Assembly (NCBI GenBank): GCA_003249625.1
Contig: QKII01000422.1
Location: forward strand, 1 to 9,415
Reading direction: 5' to 3'
From: Propionivibrio sp.
GTDB lineage: Bacteria > Pseudomonadota > Gammaproteobacteria > Burkholderiales > Rhodocyclaceae
Length of the DNA: 9,415 bases
Shown here piece by piece: positions 6,229 to 9,415 of the stretch (within the stretch, counting starts at the first letter, position 1; every line of letters begins with the position of its first letter). The translations under genes were made by a program, and so were the position numbers. The notes under the pieces are model-generated. The model made no database searches and was not told the DNA's origin. It saw nothing but the letters and a program-made list of their open reading frames with translations.

Positions 6229-6822
6229 TTATTGAGCGCGTTTGCGCCAGGCCCACCACAGGCGGATTCCCAGTAGCCAGGAAACGATTCCGGCGTAGAT
6301 GCTGACGGTCGCGAAATCGTTCTTGCCGGCCTTGTGCCACCAGTAGTGCAGGATTGCGGCGATGGCGATGACGTATACCAGGCGGTGCAGCCGCACCCAG
6401 TTCCGCCCCAACCGTCGCATCATGCCGTTGGTCGAGGTGGCAGCCAGCGGAATTAGTAGTATAAAGGCGGTGAATCCCGCGGCGATGAACGGCCGTTCCA
6501 GCACGTCCTGCCACATGGCCTGAACATCCAGCGCGTGGTCAACCCAGAACCAGAGCGAGAAATGCAGGATGGCGTAGAAGAAACTATACAGGCCGAGCAT
6601 CCGCCGGAACCTGATCCATTGCGAGAGCCCGGTGAGCCGCTTTGCCGGCGTCATCGCCAGCGTCAGGCAGAGGAAAACCAGCGCCCAGGTTCCTGTCGAG
6701 CGGGTGACGAACTCGAACGGGTTGGCCGTCAGGTCGTCATTCCAGCCTAGCCAGATCAGACGCGCCAGTGGCAGCAAGGCTGTGATGAATACGGCCGGGC
6801 GGAAGAGGTCCATCGGACGCAT
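6229..6822 (-). CDS. msrQ: Protein-methionine-sulfoxide reductase heme-binding subunit MsrQ
   Basis: Inner-membrane b-type haem protein (197 residues; formerly YedZ) that passes electrons from the respiratory chain to periplasmic MsrP. It has about six hydrophobic segments and the ferric-reductase-like transmembrane layout. Haem-ligand candidate histidines are seen at H87 (FYAILHFSLWF), H146 (VRLHRLVYV) and H159 (AAILHYWWH). The motifs GTWALVFLCLTLAMTP (44-59) and RRMLGLYSFFYAILH (73-87) are strongly characteristic. It starts 7 bp after the msrP stop codon, so the two are co-transcribed. A second in-frame ATG lies three codons in, so the start could be 6813. The ribosome-binding site is weak, consistent with coupling to msrP translation. 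Confidence 0.95.
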   Translation of the reverse strand: MRPMDLFRPAVFITALLPLARLIWLGWNDDLTANPFEFVTRSTGTWALVFLCLTLAMTPAKRLTGLSQWIRFRRMLGLYSFFYAILHFSLWFWVDHALDVQAMWQDVLERPFIAAGFTAFILLIPLAATSTNGMMRRLGRNWVRLHRLVYVIAIAAILHYWWHKAGKNDFATVSIYAGIVSWLLGIRLWWAWRKRAQ

Positions 6823-6829
6823 TGTTAGT

Positions 6830-7837
6830 TCAGAAGTGCTTTTTCAGGTCCATCCCGGCGTAGAGCGACGCCACTTGCTCTGCGTAGCCGTTGAACATCA
6901 GTGTCTTTCGTTTCGGCGGAAAGAGGATGCTGCCGCCGCCTTCGCCAATGCGCTGTTCGGTGGCCTGGCTCCAGCGTGGATGCGGAACAGTCGGATTAAC
7001 GTTGGAGTAAAAGCCGTATTCATGCGGGGCGGCGACCTGCCAGCTGTTTTTGGGCTCTGTCTCGGTGAACCGAATGCGCACAATCGACTTGGCGCTCTTG
7101 AATCCGTACTTCCATGGCACCACCAAGCGGACCGGCGCACCGCTCTGCTTAGGCAATACTTCGCCGTAAAGGCCGAACGTAAGCAGCGTAAGCGGATGCA
7201 TCGCTTCGTCGAGACGTAGGCCCTCGACGTAGGGCCATTCGAGCACAGGGGAAGAAACTCCCGGCATCTGCTTTCGGTCGGCGAGCGAAATGAATTCGAC
7301 GTACTTGGCGTTGCCCGTCGGCTCGACCTTGCGGATCAGTTCTGACAGCGATACGCCAATCCAGGGGATCACCATCGACCAGCCCTCGACACAACGAAGA
7401 CGGTAGATGCGCTCCTCCAGCGGAGCGAGCTTCAGCAACTCGTCGATGTCGTACACCTTGGGGGTGCGGACATGTCCTTCGACGGACACGGTCCACGGGC
7501 GTGTGATCAGGGTGTGCGCGTGCTGGACTGGATCGCCCTTGTCGGTACCGAACTCGTAGAAATTGTTGTAGCTGGTGACGTCCTTGTAGCGCGTCAGCTT
7601 TTCTTTTGTCGAGTATTGCGCGTTCACGGTCGCCGCCAGCTTTTCGCTGTTGGCGTTGGGCGACGACGTGGGAAGGGGGGGCTGGGCGAAGGCTTGCCGG
7701 GCGAAAAACGGTGATAACGCCGCGCCGAATGCTCCGGCTGCAGCGGCCCGTATCAGCGTGCGTCGCTGCTCGAAGACGTCGCGCGGGGTTATCTCGCAGG
7801 CTGGAATAACCTGGCCTAGTTGATCTTGGCGGCGCAT
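6830..7837 (-). CDS. msrP: Protein-methionine-sulfoxide reductase catalytic subunit MsrP (Mo-cofactor, Tat-exported)
   Basis: Periplasmic molybdopterin enzyme (335 residues; formerly YedY) of the sulfite-oxidase fold that reduces methionine sulfoxide in oxidised envelope proteins. The N-terminus has a twin-arginine signal, [17 protein letters not shown] (25-41), with a likely cleavage after AFA (about 51). The mature part shows [21 protein letters not shown] (81-101) and the family motif [17 protein letters not shown] (145-161); Cys149 is the expected molybdenum ligand. [20 protein letters not shown] is the conserved later motif. The ATG at 7837 has GGGAGG six bases upstream, and the leader before RR is of normal length. 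It forms an operon with msrQ. Confidence 0.96.
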   Translation of the reverse strand: MRRQDQLGQVIPACEITPRDVFEQRRTLIRAAAAGAFGAALSPFFARQAFAQPPLPTSSPNANSEKLAATVNAQYSTKEKLTRYKDVTSYNNFYEFGTDKGDPVQHAHTLITRPWTVSVEGHVRTPKVYDIDELLKLAPLEERIYRLRCVEGWSMVIPWIGVSLSELIRKVEPTGNAKYVEFISLADRKQMPGVSSPVLEWPYVEGLRLDEAMHPLTLLTFGLYGEVLPKQSGAPVRLVVPWKYGFKSAKSIVRIRFTETEPKNSWQVAAPHEYGFYSNVNPTVPHPRWSQATEQRIGEGGGSILFPPKRKTLMFNGYAEQVASLYAGMDLKKHF

Positions 7838-7863
7838 ATCGACCTCCCGACGTTTTTTGACAA

Positions 7864-7869
7864 TACAAT
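7864..7869 (+). promoter_or_regulatory. Possible -10 element for the small secreted-protein gene
   Basis: TACAAT (5 of 6 to TATAAT) lies about 35 bp upstream of the TTG start at 7905. No good -35 is seen 16-18 bp upstream. A TTGACA at 7857-7862 is immediately adjacent and cannot act as its -35. The same AT-rich patch read on the minus strand gives TATTGT, which could serve msrP. A short CGCTTC/GAAGCG inverted repeat follows at about 7873-7891. Confidence 0.25.
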
Positions 7870-7904
7870 AGGCGCTTCTCGACGCGAAGCGAACAGGTGT
7901 TTCC

Positions 7905-8132
7905 TTGAAGTCTTTTGAGTGGATATTGGCTGCTTTGTTCCTCGGGTGCGCTGTGTCGGCTATTGCCGGGCCTGCTCCGTGGTACCAGTGGCGCAGCGTG
8001 ACCGGTGCCTCCGTTTGCGCGCAGACCTCGCCGGGGCCAGCCTGGATAAGGCTGGAACAAGCGTTTGTCGATCCGCGCTGCCAGCGTCGCGTCCCGTCGA
8101 CGAACGATGCGAAAACGCGAAGCGGAAAGTAA
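7905..8132 (+). CDS. Small secreted protein with two mature cysteines, function unknown
   Basis: 75-residue protein starting at TTG (7905), supported by AGGTG seven bases upstream; there is no ATG alternative. Residues 1-21 look like a Sec signal peptide (K2, hydrophobic core WILAALFLG, cleavage after SAIA before GPAPW). The mature part starts [10 protein letters not shown], followed by [11 protein letters not shown] and VDPRCQ. The two mature cysteines, C38 and C59, could form a disulphide. I recall similar short 'GPAPWYxWRS...CAQTSPG' proteins in related betaproteobacteria, but cannot name a family. It lies divergent from msrP, with its stop shortly before the EamA gene. The signal peptide, ribosome-binding site and aromatic-rich conserved-looking start argue that it is real. 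C15 is not in a convincing lipobox. Confidence 0.72.
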   Translation: MKSFEWILAALFLGCAVSAIAGPAPWYQWRSVTGASVCAQTSPGPAWIRLEQAFVDPRCQRRVPSTNDAKTRSGK

Positions 8133-8193
8133 TTGAAAACGCGCCTTGCGGTTCGCTGGATGTCTCCTTTTTCATCTGCTGGATGTCGTTGCC

Positions 8194-9141
8194 TTGACTG
8201 AAGTTGTAAAAAACATATCGCGTGTTCGTTTGGCCGAATGCATGCTCTTGCTCGTGGCGCTGATGTGGGGAATGAACCCGCCGGTGATCAAGCTTGGCCT
8301 GCAGCATATTCCGCCCTTGCCTTACAACGTCGCACGCATGGTTGTCGGCAGCCTTTTTGCACTGTTTGCCTTGTGGCTGTCCGGGAGCTGGCGTCGACCA
8401 GCGCGGGCCGATCTTGGTGTGCTGATGCGTACGAGCGTCTTTGGCTTTTTTGTTTTTCAGATATTCTTTACCGAGGGAATTCAACGGACGACGTCCGGCA
8501 ATGCGGCCTTCATGTTCTGCCTGTTGCCTGTGTTTGTGTTGTTGATGAATCGCTTCTTCGGTTTCGATAGCATCAACCGCGCGGTCGTGATCGGTATGGC
8601 CTGTTCGATGGCGGGAGTTGGACTGATCGTCATTGGCGCCGGCAAGGAGGTAAGCATAGCGGGGCACCATCTGATCGGAGCGTTCCTCGTGTTGCTTTCG
8701 CAGGTCGGATACGCCTATTACACGGTGTTTTCGAAGCAATTGCTCGAGCGCTATTCGACCTATCAGGTCACCGCGTCGATGATGATCGTGACGACAGTCA
8801 TGCTTCTGGCCGTGTCCGTGCCGGAGATGCGCAGTGTTGCTTGGACGGCATTGCCCGCCTCGGCGTGGGGGAGCGTGGTGTTTTCGGCGATTTTCGGTTT
8901 GTGCCTTGGTAATTTCCTGTGGATCTGGGGCTCTGGCGTGCTCGGTACGTCGCGCGCGTCGGTATTCAATAACCTGACACCGGTGTTTGCCGTGGTCGCC
9001 GCGTATTTCCTTCTCGGCGAGACATTCGGGGCAATGCAGGTGGCCGGCGCCGTCTGTGTCTTCGGCGGCGTCTATATCACCCGTAATCGTGATCGCTTCC
9101 TGCGTAGGAATGCGGTCCCTTCTCAAGCGGAGCGTGCATGA
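8194..9141 (+). CDS. EamA/DMT-superfamily membrane transporter (putative metabolite exporter)
   Basis: Inner-membrane protein with about ten transmembrane helices in two homologous EamA halves, the RhaT/YdcZ-like drug/metabolite transporter superfamily. The first half begins [19 protein letters not shown], then [20 protein letters not shown]. The second half begins [23 protein letters not shown] and ends with [18 protein letters not shown] and [15 protein letters not shown], all family hallmarks. The start is uncertain: TTG 8194 (315 residues) gives a normal short, basic cytoplasmic tail; TTG 8146 (331 residues) and ATG 8242 (299 residues) are alternatives, and none has a strong ribosome-binding site. 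The stop overlaps the next gene by ATGA, implying translational coupling. The substrate cannot be inferred. Confidence 0.88.
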   Translation: MTEVVKNISRVRLAECMLLLVALMWGMNPPVIKLGLQHIPPLPYNVARMVVGSLFALFALWLSGSWRRPARADLGVLMRTSVFGFFVFQIFFTEGIQRTTSGNAAFMFCLLPVFVLLMNRFFGFDSINRAVVIGMACSMAGVGLIVIGAGKEVSIAGHHLIGAFLVLLSQVGYAYYTVFSKQLLERYSTYQVTASMMIVTTVMLLAVSVPEMRSVAWTALPASAWGSVVFSAIFGLCLGNFLWIWGSGVLGTSRASVFNNLTPVFAVVAAYFLLGETFGAMQVAGAVCVFGGVYITRNRDRFLRRNAVPSQAERA

Positions 9142-9415
9142 CCCTCGGCGGACTGATTCTGCGTTTCTCCATTGCCTACCTGCTGGCGCTGGTAGGTGGT
9201 TTGCTGTTGGCTTTCTATTTCACCCGAGGCAGCACATTGGTAGTAACGACGGTGGCACTGGCGGCGTCGACGCTCTACGTCTGTCAGTTGTTTCGGCGGC
9301 GGAGCGGCCGCTACCTCAATGGACGGGAGATGGCAGTCGCCTGGGCCGCGTTCCTGATGATCGATGTCATCCTGCAGGTGTTGCTCCGACTTGCGTTTGT
9401 TGGTGCTGATGCAGC
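9138..9415 (+). CDS. Partial integral membrane protein of unknown function, coupled to the EamA gene
   Basis: An ATG at 9138 overlaps the EamA stop (ATGA at 9138-9141), and the frame stays open to the right edge: 92 codons plus two bases. The product starts [20 protein letters not shown] and is strongly hydrophobic over about residues 8-27. After a short FTRGSTLV link, a second helix (about 35-50, TTVALAASTLYVCQLF) follows. A basic loop (RRRSGRYLNGREM) leads into a third segment (WAAFLMIDVILQVLLRL). The ATGA overlap is typical of co-translated partners. I do not recognise the family with confidence; it resembles short four-helix membrane proteins of the ABZJ_00895 type only loosely. Confidence 0.75.
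   Translation, partial: MTLGGLILRFSIAYLLALVGGLLLAFYFTRGSTLVVTTVALAASTLYVCQLFRRRSGRYLNGREMAVAWAAFLMIDVILQVLLRLAFVGADA

Noticed and set aside
7857..7862. Consensus TTGACA on the plus strand as a -35 box
   Set aside because: The hexamer 17 bp downstream is CGACGC-like and GC-rich, so there is no -10 for it; the only good -10 (TACAAT) lies immediately beside it.
7905..7970. Lipoprotein reading of the small secreted protein at C15
   Set aside because: The residues before C15 (F-L-G) do not fit a lipobox well, and a standard AIA-type signal-peptidase I site follows.
7960..9126. Long minus-strand open frame (388 codons) opposite the EamA gene
   Set aside because: It is composed of low-complexity charged residues rich in H, R, Q and E with no domain pattern. 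It is the antisense of a clear membrane-protein gene plus the small secreted-protein gene.

Overview
The window looks like part of a betaproteobacterial chromosome. GC content is fairly high, the genes are tightly packed, and the msrP/msrQ pair and the protein styles resemble the Rhodocyclaceae/Azonexaceae group. That lineage is an impression from protein style, not a computed placement. Nothing indicates a mobile element, phage, CRISPR array, tRNA or rRNA.

Left two thirds (1-5719), all read on the minus strand: a sugar or polyol uptake and oxidation locus. In transcription order it holds a mannitol 2-dehydrogenase-family polyol oxidoreductase (5719-4253), an AraC-family regulator (3972-3031), a periplasmic sugar-binding protein (2856-1891), a two-domain sugar ABC ATPase (from 1780) and the first 99 codons of an RbsC-type permease (297 to the left edge). 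The likely logic is import by the RbsABC-like (CUT2) transporter, oxidation of the polyol to a ketose by the dehydrogenase, and control by the AraC protein. Two 21-bp-spaced direct repeats lie in front of the binding-protein gene, with the promoter-proximal one over the -35 region, as expected for a class II AraC operator. Related elements lie in front of the regulator gene. A strong terminator sits directly after the binding-protein gene. The ATPase gene appears to have lost about 34 bp near its 3' end: its reading frame now stops at 368, but the original C-terminus is still readable in another frame down to a stop at 309.

Middle (5963-7837): a SemiSWEET sugar transporter on the plus strand, divergent from the dehydrogenase. 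It converges on msrQ and msrP (minus strand), the periplasmic methionine-sulfoxide reductase system.

Right end (7905-9415), plus strand: a small secreted cysteine-containing protein starting with TTG, an EamA/DMT-family membrane exporter, and a partial unrecognised membrane protein coupled to it by an ATGA overlap and running off the right edge.

There is no gene-free stretch over 300 bases. The two larger gaps are 3973-4252 (candidate araC promoter, inverted repeat, orphan plus-strand terminator-like hairpin) and 5720-5962 (divergent control region with a 16-bp palindrome).
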